Source of the DNA: Candidatus Sulfopaludibacter sp. SbA3
GTDB lineage: Bacteria; Acidobacteriota; Vicinamibacteria; Vicinamibacterales; UBA2999
Length of the DNA: 8,912 bases
Reading direction: 5' to 3'
Assembly: GCA_945866285.1 (NCBI GenBank)
Contig: CAMBHC010000086.1
Coordinates: forward strand, 1-8,912
In this document: positions 1 through 6,493 of the stretch, piece after piece
Layout of the letters: the number at the start of each line of letters is the position of its first letter
How positions within the stretch are numbered: the stretch's first letter is position 1
The notes under the pieces: generated by a model
Seen by the model: the letters and a program-made list of their open reading frames with translations, nothing else
What the model was told of the DNA's origin: nothing
Databases searched by the model: none
Made by a program: the position numbers and the translations under genes

Positions 1-302
1 CCGCCCAGGCACCTGGTGATCACGGCCGGGTCGGCATCAAGGTCGAACAGGCGCCGCACCCGCTCAACAATCGCCGGCTGTGCGCCAACAATGGGCAACG
101 TGACCGCTACGTCGAGCGCCGGCTCGCGTGATGAGCGGCTGACCGCTAACGTCCCGCTGCGACCATCAATCTCGATGGTTCGCCGGTAGCCGGCGGTCGT
201 GACCGCCTCAACGCCAGGCGTGGCCCTGGCGGCAAGAAATCCCATCACTGCGTCCCAGTCGTACGGCGGCCGGTACGCCAGGCTCACACGTTGCGCTACC
301 AC
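1..302 (-). CDS. alkA: DNA-3-methyladenine glycosylase II (AlkA-type), N-terminal part, truncated by the window edge
   Basis: Base-excision repair glycosylase of the AlkA family, which removes alkylated bases such as 3-methyladenine. The minus-strand frame reads MVAQRVSLAYRPPYDWDAV, then continues with a G-F-L-A-A-R-A-x-P-G-V-E segment, a Y-R-R-T-I strand and R-V-R-R-L-F-D-L-D-A-D-P near the edge. These are the hallmarks of the AlkA N-terminal domain (E. coli AlkA has QPPYDWSWMLGFLAARAVSS and SRLFDLQCNP). About 100 residues are visible. The helix-hairpin-helix and the catalytic aspartate lie beyond the left edge, so catalytic competence cannot be judged. An in-frame TAG at 314-312 limits the start to GTG at 302 or GTG at 287; no ATG is available. 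GTG 302 is preferred because it leaves a short leader before the conserved RPPYDW. The same N-terminal domain also occurs in Ada-AlkA fusions, but the stop just upstream excludes an N-terminal fusion here. Divergent from the lipoprotein gene at 353, with 50 bp between them. Confidence 0.88.
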   Translation of the reverse strand, partial: MVAQRVSLAYRPPYDWDAVMGFLAARATPGVEAVTTAGYRRTIEIDGRSGTLAVSRSSREPALDVAVTLPIVGAQPAIVERVRRLFDLDADPAVITRCLG

Positions 303-352
303 CGCACCAGCCTAGCGGTATCCGCGGAGCCGTTCATGCAGGCTAAACTGAG
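303..352. promoter_or_regulatory. Divergent intergenic region between alkA and the lipoprotein gene
   Basis: Fifty bases separate the GTG of alkA (minus) from the ATG of the lipoprotein (plus), so any promoters for both genes must lie here or reach into the coding regions. I see a short GCGG/CCGC dyad at 315-325 and a TAAACT hexamer at 344-349. There is no convincing -35/-10 pair and no strong Shine-Dalgarno sequence before the ATG at 353. The regulatory label rests on position only. Confidence 0.3.
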
Positions 353-751
353 ATGGTGACTCGTCTCTCGTCTCTCGTGGCCGTGCTCCTGCTTCTGGCC
401 GGCGCGGCCGGCTGCGCCAACGCGCCTCTCAGCCTCGCCAATATCCAGGTCGGCCGTTCGCTCAACCCCGACCGCAGCATTGCCAGCATCACGACGCGGT
501 TCAAGCCCTCTGAAACCATCTACGTTGCGGTGCAGACGACCGAAGCCGGATCGGGAACCGTCGGCGTGAAGTGGATGTTTGGCTCGCAGGTCATTGACGA
601 GCCGACCAAGCAGGTGTCGTACGACGGCCCCGCCAGCACCGAGTTCCATCTGCAGAACTCCGGCGGCTCTCCGGCCGGCGACTACAGCGTGGAAATATTT
701 ATCGACGGCAAGTCCGTCGGCAAGCGTGTCTTCAAAGTGGGTGAACTGTAA
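353..751 (+). CDS. Small exported lipoprotein with a predicted Ig-like fold, function unknown
   Basis: A 132-residue protein. It begins MVTRLSSLVAVLLLLAGAAGC, a typical lipoprotein signal peptide: a positive residue at position 4, a hydrophobic core at 8-17, and a lipobox-like A-A-G-C ending in Cys21, which would be the lipidated residue. The mature part (about 22-132) is rich in alternating beta-strand patterns such as TIYVAVQTTEAGSGTVGVKW and ends PAGDYSVEIFIDGKSVGKRVFKV. That reads like a single Ig-like/beta-sandwich domain; the fold is inferred from the pattern, and I recognise no named family. The start is ATG 353; GTG 356 is an alternative that removes only one residue. The TAA (749-751) directly abuts the ATG of the B3 metallo-beta-lactamase (752), so the two are probably one transcript with coupled translation. 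The lipid anchor suggests an envelope location near the exported lactamase. A minus-strand frame overlapping this gene is Arg/His-rich and looks like a shadow. Confidence 0.8.
   Translation: MVTRLSSLVAVLLLLAGAAGCANAPLSLANIQVGRSLNPDRSIASITTRFKPSETIYVAVQTTEAGSGTVGVKWMFGSQVIDEPTKQVSYDGPASTEFHLQNSGGSPAGDYSVEIFIDGKSVGKRVFKVGEL
739..743 (+). promoter_or_regulatory. Ribosome binding site of the B3 lactamase inside the lipoprotein gene
   Basis: GGGTG lies 8 nt before the ATG at 752 and overlaps the last codons of the lipoprotein gene. It is a partial Shine-Dalgarno match at good spacing. It supports ATG 752 as the lactamase start and translational coupling across the TAA-ATG junction. Confidence 0.45.
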
Positions 752-1696
752 ATGTCTACGCATGCCCTGATTGCCCTGGCGATCTCACTTCTGGTATCGG
801 CCGGCCAAACCGCACTCCGTCCCGACGCGCCGATCAAGTGTGAGAGCTGCGACGAATGGAACCAGCCCATCGAGGGCTTCAAGGTGTTTGGCAACACCTA
901 CTACGTCGGCACCGCCGGCCTCTCGGCCTTGTTGATTACCTCGGCCCAGGGCCACATCCTTCTCGATGGTGGCCTGACGCAGTCGGCACCGCTGATTGCC
1001 GCCAACATCGTCAAGCTGGGGTTCAAGGTCGAGGACATCAAGCTGATTCTCAACTCGCACGCGCACTACGATCACGCTGCCGGGATTGCCGCCCTGCAAC
1101 GCGCCAGCGGCGCCACGGTGGTATCGAGCGCCTCGGGCGCGGAGGGATTTGCGCTCGGCACCGCCGTGCCGGACGACCCGCAGATTGGCTTTGGCAAGAC
1201 CGAGAATGCGTTCCCGGCGGTGAAGAACGTTCGCGTGGTCAAGGACAAGGAAGTCGTGACCGTGGGGCCGCTGGCGGTGCAAATGCACAACACGGCCGGT
1301 CACACGCCGGGCAGCACCACCTGGACCTGGCAGTCGTGCGAGCCGGCGAACCCAGGCCCACAGGCCCCCAAGCCTCCAGGCCCGCAGAAATGCTTGAACA
1401 TGGTCTACGCCGACAGCATTTCGGCCGTCGCCGCGCCTGGCTTCCGATTCACCGGCGATGCGAAGACGCCCAGCCGCGTTGAGCAGTTCCGCAAGAGCAT
1501 CACCACGGTGGGCGAACTGCCGTGCGACATCATGATCACCACGCATCCGATGGCGACGGACCTGGCCGGCAAGCTGAAGAGGCGAGGGGATAAGCTGCCG
1601 GTTGACCCGTTCATTGACCCGCAGGCCTGCCGTGTCCTGGCCGCCAACGCCATGAAAGCGCTCGAGGCGCGGGTGGTGGAAGAGCAGAAGAAATAG
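752..1696 (+). CDS. Subclass B3 metallo-beta-lactamase (periplasmic, di-zinc)
   Basis: A 314-residue exported zinc hydrolase. The N-terminus (about 1-21) is a signal peptide with core LIALAISLLVSAG. The subclass B3 pattern is clear: WNQPIEGFKVFGNTYYVGT at 36-54, the zinc motif H103-A-H105-Y-D107-H108, the third zinc-1 ligand His184 in TAGHTPGSTTW, an ADS-containing strand Y219-ADSISA where B3 enzymes carry their active-site serine, and His265 in MITTHP. All six expected metal ligands are present, so an active enzyme is expected. B3 enzymes hydrolyse penicillins, cephalosporins and usually carbapenems; activity here is inferred from family. Cys258/Cys293 match the C-terminal B3 disulfide. Cys196/Cys214 correspond to the short S-C-E...C loop of AIM-1/SMB-1-like enzymes, but here they are separated by a Pro-rich insert with a repeated PGPQ (201-204 and 209-212). 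Cys30 and Cys33 may pair with each other. The protein is slightly longer than typical B3 enzymes because of the insert. No mobile element lies nearby, so it looks chromosomal. Other lactonase-type MBL-fold enzymes are less likely given the B3-specific strands. Confidence 0.9.
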   Translation: MSTHALIALAISLLVSAGQTALRPDAPIKCESCDEWNQPIEGFKVFGNTYYVGTAGLSALLITSAQGHILLDGGLTQSAPLIAANIVKLGFKVEDIKLILNSHAHYDHAAGIAALQRASGATVVSSASGAEGFALGTAVPDDPQIGFGKTENAFPAVKNVRVVKDKEVVTVGPLAVQMHNTAGHTPGSTTWTWQSCEPANPGPQAPKPPGPQKCLNMVYADSISAVAAPGFRFTGDAKTPSRVEQFRKSITTVGELPCDIMITTHPMATDLAGKLKRRGDKLPVDPFIDPQACRVLAANAMKALEARVVEEQKK

Positions 1697-1705
1697 GCGG
1701 AGTAG

Positions 1706-1721
1706 GGGCTTTTTTGAGCCC
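1706..1721. terminator. Weak hairpin between the convergent lactamase and receptor genes
   Basis: GGGCT (1706-1710) and AGCCC (1717-1721) form a 5-bp stem around a TTTTTG loop in the 50-bp gap between two convergent stop codons. The T-run is in the loop rather than after the stem, so this is not a canonical Rho-independent terminator. Position is the main support. Confidence 0.22.
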
Positions 1722-1746
1722 GGTCCGCGAGTTGCACCTGTAGCGA

Positions 1747-4700
1747 TCAGAACAGCAGCTTCACAGCTAACTGAATCACCCGCGGGTCGCCGGCGGTGGT
1801 GATGGTGCCAAACGCCGCCGACCCAAACACGCCATTCGGCGCGCCCAGCGCCGGGGTGTTGGTCACGTTGAACGCTTCCGCGCGCAGTTCCAGGGCGTGG
1901 CGGCCGCTGAGCGGGATACGTCGGACCAGAGCGAGATCGAGGTTTCGATAGGCGGGCCCCCGAACGGGATTGCGCGAACTGGAGCCCAGCGTAAACTGCG
2001 GTGCCGTCGTGAACGCCGCGGTGTTGAACCATCGGCTGACCGACCGCTCATCTGCTGAAAGATCAGGGTCACCCACGAGGTTCGGCCGTTGTGTCCCAAA
2101 CCCAGCAAAGGCGTTATTGTTCGTCGCCTGCGTCACCGCCACGGGCACACCCGACTGCAACGTCAGCACGCCACTCAACGACCAGCCGTTGACGATGGTG
2201 CCGAACCAGCCGCCCACGCGCCAGGAAGCGTTCCACACAGCTGACGCCGCCAACACGTGAGGAATATCGCCGGTCGAGTAGTCGCGCTCCAACCGCCGGT
2301 TAAAGCTGTCGGCCACTAGATAGTTCACGACGGGCCCCGTCAGGATCGACGCATCGAACACAGAGGAGGCATCGTCCGTCAGCTTCGAGCGCGTGTAGCT
2401 GACGAGATACGACAGGCCGTGAGCGAGTCGCTGCTCGAGTTTGAGGTACGCGCCGTGGTAGTGCGTGGTGCCGACGGTGTTTCGATACAGGCTGACGGTC
2501 GTGTACTGCGGATAGGGGCGGAGAAGTTGCGCGACCGGCAATGTGGGATCGCCGAGGGACGAGGAGCGCGGAATCAGGCCGACCCAGGGATTCGGAACCC
2601 GTGCCAGCAAGGCCGGCCCCATCGCCAGCTGCTCCACGCTCAACTGGTTGAGGTTGCTGTCGGGAATGCCGACGTGCGTGATGATCGAGCCGACATAGGC
2701 CGCCTCCAGCGAGAGGTTGGTGGTCAGCTCGCGCTGGACCGAGGCATTCCACTGCTGAACGTAGCCGGACCCGAGGTCGCGATCGACCGCGAAGACGCCC
2801 TGGCCCAGTCCGGCCGACGGCGTGAGAGGGATCGGCGCAACACTTGGACCCGAGGCCAGCGCGAAGGCCGGGGCCAGGTTGTCGAGCGTGGGCTGCGACA
2901 CCGTTTGCAGGAACGGAAACACCGGCGTGGTAAACGGCGTGGTGATGCCCGCCATCTCTATCCAGACCAGCCCGTAGGCGACGCGCGCCACGGTCCGCGA
3001 CGTTACCTGGGCAACAACGCCGAGCCGCGGCCCGAAGTTCAGCTTGTGTAACTGCCGGGCCGCGCGCGGCTGCCCATCGCGGCCCAGATACTCGAGCTGC
3101 TGCGTCTCGAGGTCGAACACTGCAGCCTGGTTGTCCAGTTCGGTCGATGGGAAGTTCAGCGTGTAGCGCACGCCGGCGTTGACGGTCACCTGATCACTCA
3201 CGTGCCAGTCGTCCTGGACGAAGTACTCCTGGAAGTGCGCGCGATTGCGAACCTCGCCCTGCTGCAGATCGATCGAGAACTGCTGCACCTGGCCCAGCAG
3301 GAAGCTGGCGAGTGGCGTGCCGGTGTTGGCGACGCCAGGCAAATCAGTGAACAGGCTGCTGAACGTGAACGAGCCCGTTGGCGACGGCGGTTGAATGACG
3401 TTGAGCCGCGCCCAACGCAGGTCCGCGCCAGCCTTGACGGTGTGCCGGCCCCGGATCCACGTGAGCGTGTCAGCCACCTGCGTGACACTGGTGCCGAAGT
3501 CAGTGGCGGTGTTCGGTGGCGACCCCAACTGTTGGTACCCGGCGATCAGGAACGTCGGCAGCGTATTGGGGAAGCGCGCGCTCGAAGGAATACCCGGTAA
3601 GCCCAGGTCCGCGGATGCGCTTCCGCCCAGTTCGACGGCGCGGCGGCCCACCGACCGCCGGGTGTCGCCGACGCGCAGCTCGTTCAACAAGGCAACGGAG
3701 AACACACGTTGATAGCTGGATGCGAACGACCACGCGACCGTGCGTTGCGGTCCGAGGGTCCCGGTCGTGACCCCGCTGCCCTCGGGCAACGGCGCCACCG
3801 GCGTGACCGCTTCACGGAATCGGGTCAGGCGCCCGAACACCTGGTCCTGGCCAGTCGACCACCGGTGATCAAGCCGCGCACTGAACTGATCCTGGTCCAC
3901 CGTCTCATCACCAACCCGGCGATAGTTATTCGCAGTGCCGGCGCCCGTCGGCAGTGGATACCGTTGCACCAACGTGCGGGCAACAGCATCGATCCGATCG
4001 GCCGGAATGACATTGCCAGGGAACGCAGTTCGCGCCGCGGTGCCGGTCGCCGGATCGTAGATGACCGGGACGCGGCCGGCGATCGACTCGGTGAAGATGC
4101 CGCCTCGCTGCAGCAGCGTCGGCACCGTGGAGATCACCGTGCGGCCAATGGTTTGTCGTTGCCCCTGGTAATCGGCGAAGAAGAACGCGCGGTCCCGCCG
4201 AATCGGTCCGCCCACGACACCGCCAAACTGGTTGCGCCTGAACGCCGGCTTCGCGGCGGTCGGCGCGGCAAAGTAGTTTGGCGCGTTCAGTGCTTCGTGC
4301 CTGAAGAAGTCGAAGACCGACCCGCGCCCGCTGTTGGTGCCGGCCTTGGTGGTGAGGTTGATCACGCCGCCGTTGAAGCGGCCAAACTCGGCGGGCGGAC
4401 TGTTGCTCTCGATCCTGAAGTCCTGGATGGCATCGATGTTCGGGAAGAACGCCACCTGGCCGGGCTCTGGTTGCAGCACCGAGATGCCATCGAACAGGTA
4501 CTCGTTGGTGCGCGGCCGGCCGCCGTTGATGCGAGGGAGCAGCGAGCCCGGCGGCAACGCCACGCCGGGCGCCAGGCCGGCCAGCACGATGAAACTGCGG
4601 CCGTTCAACGGTAAGGCCACCATCGCCTGGCTGCTGATTCCCTGACCCAGGCCCGATGCCTCGGCGCGCAGCAGTGGCGCGTCGTCGGTGACCCGCACCG

Positions 4701-5055
4701 CCTCGGCAGCGCCGACGTCCAGCCGCAGATCAAGGCGAACCGTGTCCCCGGTGGCGATGCGGATGCCGTCGCGCATCAGTGGCCGGAAGCCATCGAGCGC
4801 GGCCTTCAGCTCGTATGGACCCGGGGACAGCCCGCCCACCACGTACCGCCCATCCAGGCCGGAGTGCACCAGCCGCGTTCGCGTCGTTGCCGCGTTGACG
4901 ATCGTGATCGCCACGCCTGGCAACGGTGTCCCGGCGGGATCGGTAACAAGGCCCGTCAGGCCGCCACTACCGACCTGTGCGTGAACAGGCGCGGCCGCGA
5001 GCAGGAGGCCGGCACTTAACAGGATCAGGTTGAGGAGCAGTCGTCTGTCGACCAA
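1747..5055 (-). CDS. Oar-like TonB-dependent-receptor-type outer-membrane protein with N-terminal carboxypeptidase-regulatory domain
   Basis: An 1102-residue outer-membrane beta-barrel protein of the large Oar-like family expanded in Acidobacteriota. Residues 1-26 form a signal peptide ending A-A-P-V-H-A before Gln27. Residues about 33-112 are a CarboxypepD_reg domain (GLVTDPAGTPLPGVAITIVN, LDGRYVVGGLSPGPYELK). A plug-like segment follows at about 125-240, with LPLNGRSFIVLAGLAPGV, INGGRPRTNEYLFDGI and PAEFGRFNGGVINLTTKAGTN. Then comes the family signature FRRNQFGGVVGGPI...FFFADYQG (272-297). The remainder is barrel strands ending LAVKLLF with a C-terminal Phe, the usual signal for barrel assembly. 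No TonB box is obvious, as is common in this group. The substrate is unknown; relatives are thought to handle polymers, peptides or siderophore-like ligands. The start appears to be TTG 5055: an in-frame TAG lies two codons upstream, only CTG 5058 is an alternative, and no ATG exists before the signal peptide. No Shine-Dalgarno is visible. The gene lies 82 bp downstream of the permease on the same strand and is convergent with the lactamase. Plus-strand frames inside it are shadows. Confidence 0.9.
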   Translation of the reverse strand: MVDRRLLLNLILLSAGLLLAAAPVHAQVGSGGLTGLVTDPAGTPLPGVAITIVNAATTRTRLVHSGLDGRYVVGGLSPGPYELKAALDGFRPLMRDGIRIATGDTVRLDLRLDVGAAEAVRVTDDAPLLRAEASGLGQGISSQAMVALPLNGRSFIVLAGLAPGVALPPGSLLPRINGGRPRTNEYLFDGISVLQPEPGQVAFFPNIDAIQDFRIESNSPPAEFGRFNGGVINLTTKAGTNSGRGSVFDFFRHEALNAPNYFAAPTAAKPAFRRNQFGGVVGGPIRRDRAFFFADYQGQRQTIGRTVISTVPTLLQRGGIFTESIAGRVPVIYDPATGTAARTAFPGNVIPADRIDAVARTLVQRYPLPTGAGTANNYRRVGDETVDQDQFSARLDHRWSTGQDQVFGRLTRFREAVTPVAPLPEGSGVTTGTLGPQRTVAWSFASSYQRVFSVALLNELRVGDTRRSVGRRAVELGGSASADLGLPGIPSSARFPNTLPTFLIAGYQQLGSPPNTATDFGTSVTQVADTLTWIRGRHTVKAGADLRWARLNVIQPPSPTGSFTFSSLFTDLPGVANTGTPLASFLLGQVQQFSIDLQQGEVRNRAHFQEYFVQDDWHVSDQVTVNAGVRYTLNFPSTELDNQAAVFDLETQQLEYLGRDGQPRAARQLHKLNFGPRLGVVAQVTSRTVARVAYGLVWIEMAGITTPFTTPVFPFLQTVSQPTLDNLAPAFALASGPSVAPIPLTPSAGLGQGVFAVDRDLGSGYVQQWNASVQRELTTNLSLEAAYVGSIITHVGIPDSNLNQLSVEQLAMGPALLARVPNPWVGLIPRSSSLGDPTLPVAQLLRPYPQYTTVSLYRNTVGTTHYHGAYLKLEQRLAHGLSYLVSYTRSKLTDDASSVFDASILTGPVVNYLVADSFNRRLERDYSTGDIPHVLAASAVWNASWRVGGWFGTIVNGWSLSGVLTLQSGVPVAVTQATNNNAFAGFGTQRPNLVGDPDLSADERSVSRWFNTAAFTTAPQFTLGSSSRNPVRGPAYRNLDLALVRRIPLSGRHALELRAEAFNVTNTPALGAPNGVFGSAAFGTITTAGDPRVIQLAVKLLF

Positions 5056-5063
5056 CAGCTAAG

Positions 5064-5092
5064 ACTTTAGATCACATGAAGTCGTCAATCAA
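5064..5092 (-). promoter_or_regulatory. Candidate sigma-70-type promoter of the outer-membrane receptor gene
   Basis: On the minus strand, TTGATT (5092-5087; 4 of 6 to TTGACA) and TAAAGT (5069-5064; 4 of 6 to TATAAT) are separated by exactly 17 bp. The predicted transcription start, about 7 nt further on, falls near 5057, almost at the TTG/CTG start codons. This would give a nearly leaderless mRNA and fits the absence of a Shine-Dalgarno sequence. It means the receptor need not depend on read-through from the permease. The evidence is pattern matching only; the match is moderate. Confidence 0.35.
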
Positions 5093-5097
5093 TTCGA

Positions 5098-5117
5098 CTG
5101 AAATCGCCTGATATCGC
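5098..5117. repeat. Two adjacent 10-bp direct repeats upstream of the receptor promoter
   Basis: CTGAAATCGC (5098-5107) and CTGATATCGC (5108-5117) are adjacent and match at 9 of 10 bases. They lie just upstream of the candidate -35 element, with one-helical-turn spacing that would suit a protein binding one DNA face. A further AGTCG/CGACT dyad (5080-5099) overlaps the -35. A regulatory role is inference; chance cannot be excluded. Confidence 0.25.
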
Positions 5118-5137
5118 GAGCGCGGAAAGAATCTTCA

Positions 5138-6493
5138 TCACGCCCCTCTCCGAACAGCCACGTAGGTGATGGCGGCGGCGGCGATACACGCGCCAAAGCC
5201 GAGCCACTCGTCGCGCGTCATGCCGGTCAGCAGCCACAGGATCACGCCGCAGGCCAGCCAGGGCACCACGCCGGCGAAGGGGACCGTGAACCCGCCCTTG
5301 TCTGCGGCTTCGGCGAGGCGCGCTGAGGTCTCTTCTTGCGCACTCATCCGCCGCAGCCGCCACGACGCCAGCGCGCAGCCGAGGTAGAGCACGAGCGCCG
5401 AGACGTTGGCGAGAATCGCCAGCTTTTCAAACGTCCCGGAGATCGCCAGCGCGAGGGCCAGCGCCGACTGCGCGACGATCGCTGCCTGCGGAGTGCGATG
5501 CGTGGCGTGGACCGAGGCCAGGGCGCGCGGCAGAAATCCATCGCGCGCGAGCGCGAACACCATGCGCGGGATCGACAGCGTCATGCCGCCGAGATAACCG
5601 AACATCGAGAGCGTGGCGCCGCCCAGCAACAGCGCCCGCGCCCAGCCTCCAAGCGAGGCACCGGCCGCATCGGCCAGCGGCGAGGTGGCCTGAGCGAGTC
5701 CGTCCCCGAGAATGCCCTGGGCGACCACCTGCAACAGGATGTACAGGACGGTGATGCCGACCATCGCGAGCGCGATGGCGCGCGGCACGGTTCGCGCGGT
5801 GTCGCGCACCTCGCCGCTTGGCACCAGGGCGCATTCGATCCCGGCAAACGCGAAGATCAGCAGCAGCGACGTGCGCGCCACATCGCCGGCCGAGGGCATG
5901 GCGGCAATCCGCAGGTTGTCGGTATCAATGAAGAAAAGCCCGCCGATCGCCACCAGCAGCAGCGGCAGCAGCTTCGCCACCGTGGCGATCGAGTTCAGCC
6001 GCACGCCAAGCGACACGCCCCGCAGGTTGATCAGCGTCCAGAACCCGAACGCGACCACGAGAATGCCGATCTCCATCATGCGCCCCGCCAGCGCCGGCAC
6101 CAGCAGCCCGAGGCTTGAGGCAAAGACCGTGGACACCGCGGCGGTCGCGAACGTGCCCAGCATCCACAGGAGCACGCCCGACAGGAAGCCCGCGAACGGA
6201 CCGAAGGCGGTGCCGATGTAGGCATAGGGCCCGCCGGTCAGCGACACCCGGCTGCCGGCATCGGCAATGCACAACACGATCAGGCCCATGGCGACCGCGC
6301 AGACCAGGTAGGCAAGCGGCGCCGCCGCGCCGAGCGCGCTGGCGACGTTCGAGGGCAGCCGGAAAATGCCGCCGCCAATAGTGATGTTGATGATCGCCGC
6401 CGCCAGCCCGAAGGTGCCGATGGCCCTGACCAGCGATTCGTTCGGCGGCGTGCGCGAAGGCATGGACCGGGATGTTATCGTGTCGGTTGCCAT
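5138..6493 (-). CDS. APC-superfamily amino-acid permease
   Basis: A 451-residue inner-membrane transporter from ATG 6493; ATG 6463, giving 441 residues, is an alternative. The first helix has INITIGGGIFRLPS (residues 36-49), matching the unwound G-x-G-I-F substrate-binding motif of the APC family, and the sixth-helix motif is FAFAGIECA (214-222). About twelve hydrophobic segments can be drawn (for example 24-48, 58-78, 92-113, 141-158, 170-189, 206-224, 238-258, 285-307, 337-352, 358-377, 405-424, 429-447). Between the tenth and eleventh of these is a charged loop, RRMSAQEETSARLAEAADKG. The frame is open to an ATG at 6619, but that extension lies antisense to the start of kynB and is not membrane-like, so it is rejected. 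The family moves amino acids by proton symport or exchange. Substrate specificity cannot be read from the sequence; because the gene diverges from kynBU, tryptophan, kynurenine or another aromatic amino acid is a reasonable guess. Confidence 0.87.
   Translation of the reverse strand: MATDTITSRSMPSRTPPNESLVRAIGTFGLAAAIINITIGGGIFRLPSNVASALGAAAPLAYLVCAVAMGLIVLCIADAGSRVSLTGGPYAYIGTAFGPFAGFLSGVLLWMLGTFATAAVSTVFASSLGLLVPALAGRMMEIGILVVAFGFWTLINLRGVSLGVRLNSIATVAKLLPLLLVAIGGLFFIDTDNLRIAAMPSAGDVARTSLLLIFAFAGIECALVPSGEVRDTARTVPRAIALAMVGITVLYILLQVVAQGILGDGLAQATSPLADAAGASLGGWARALLLGGATLSMFGYLGGMTLSIPRMVFALARDGFLPRALASVHATHRTPQAAIVAQSALALALAISGTFEKLAILANVSALVLYLGCALASWRLRRMSAQEETSARLAEAADKGGFTVPFAGVVPWLACGVILWLLTGMTRDEWLGFGACIAAAAITYVAVRRGA
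6464..6491. promoter_or_regulatory. Compact permease/kynB divergent junction with overlapping start codons
   Basis: CATG at 6491-6494 contains both the kynB ATG (6492, plus) and the longer permease ATG (6493, minus). If the permease instead starts at 6463, only these 28 bases separate the genes. In either case the promoters and ribosome-binding regions must extend into the opposite gene. I see no strong Shine-Dalgarno for either start, nor a convincing -10/-35 pair. Confidence 0.45.

Noticed and set aside
296..763. Minus-strand 155-codon frame opposite the lipoprotein gene
   Set aside because: It overlaps both the alkA start and the lipoprotein gene and is Arg/His/Gly-rich without motifs, whereas the plus-strand frame has a proper signal peptide and lipobox.
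785..2032. Long minus-strand open frame (415 codons) opposite the lactamase
   Set aside because: It is rich in Arg, Gly and His with no recognisable domain, crosses two real genes, and mirrors the clear B3 lactamase on the other strand. Long antisense frames are expected at this GC content.
2359..2367. An additional CACAGAGGA unit inside the receptor gene as another copy of the 8408-8523 element
   Set aside because: A single 9-mer without an inverted partner, lying in conserved coding sequence; most likely chance.
3709..4614. Plus-strand 301-codon frame inside the receptor gene
   Set aside because: An Arg-rich shadow of the outer-membrane receptor, whose minus-strand frame has continuous family motifs. 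The same applies to the 2419-3051 frame.
5336..6118. Plus-strand 260-codon frame opposite the permease
   Set aside because: Strongly enriched in Arg, Gln and His (antisense of hydrophobic codons); no domain; the permease frame is clearly real.
6366..6491. N-terminal extension of kynB to ATG 6366
   Set aside because: The extra residues are the antisense of the permease 5' coding region, and KynB proteins normally begin just before the WDISP motif.
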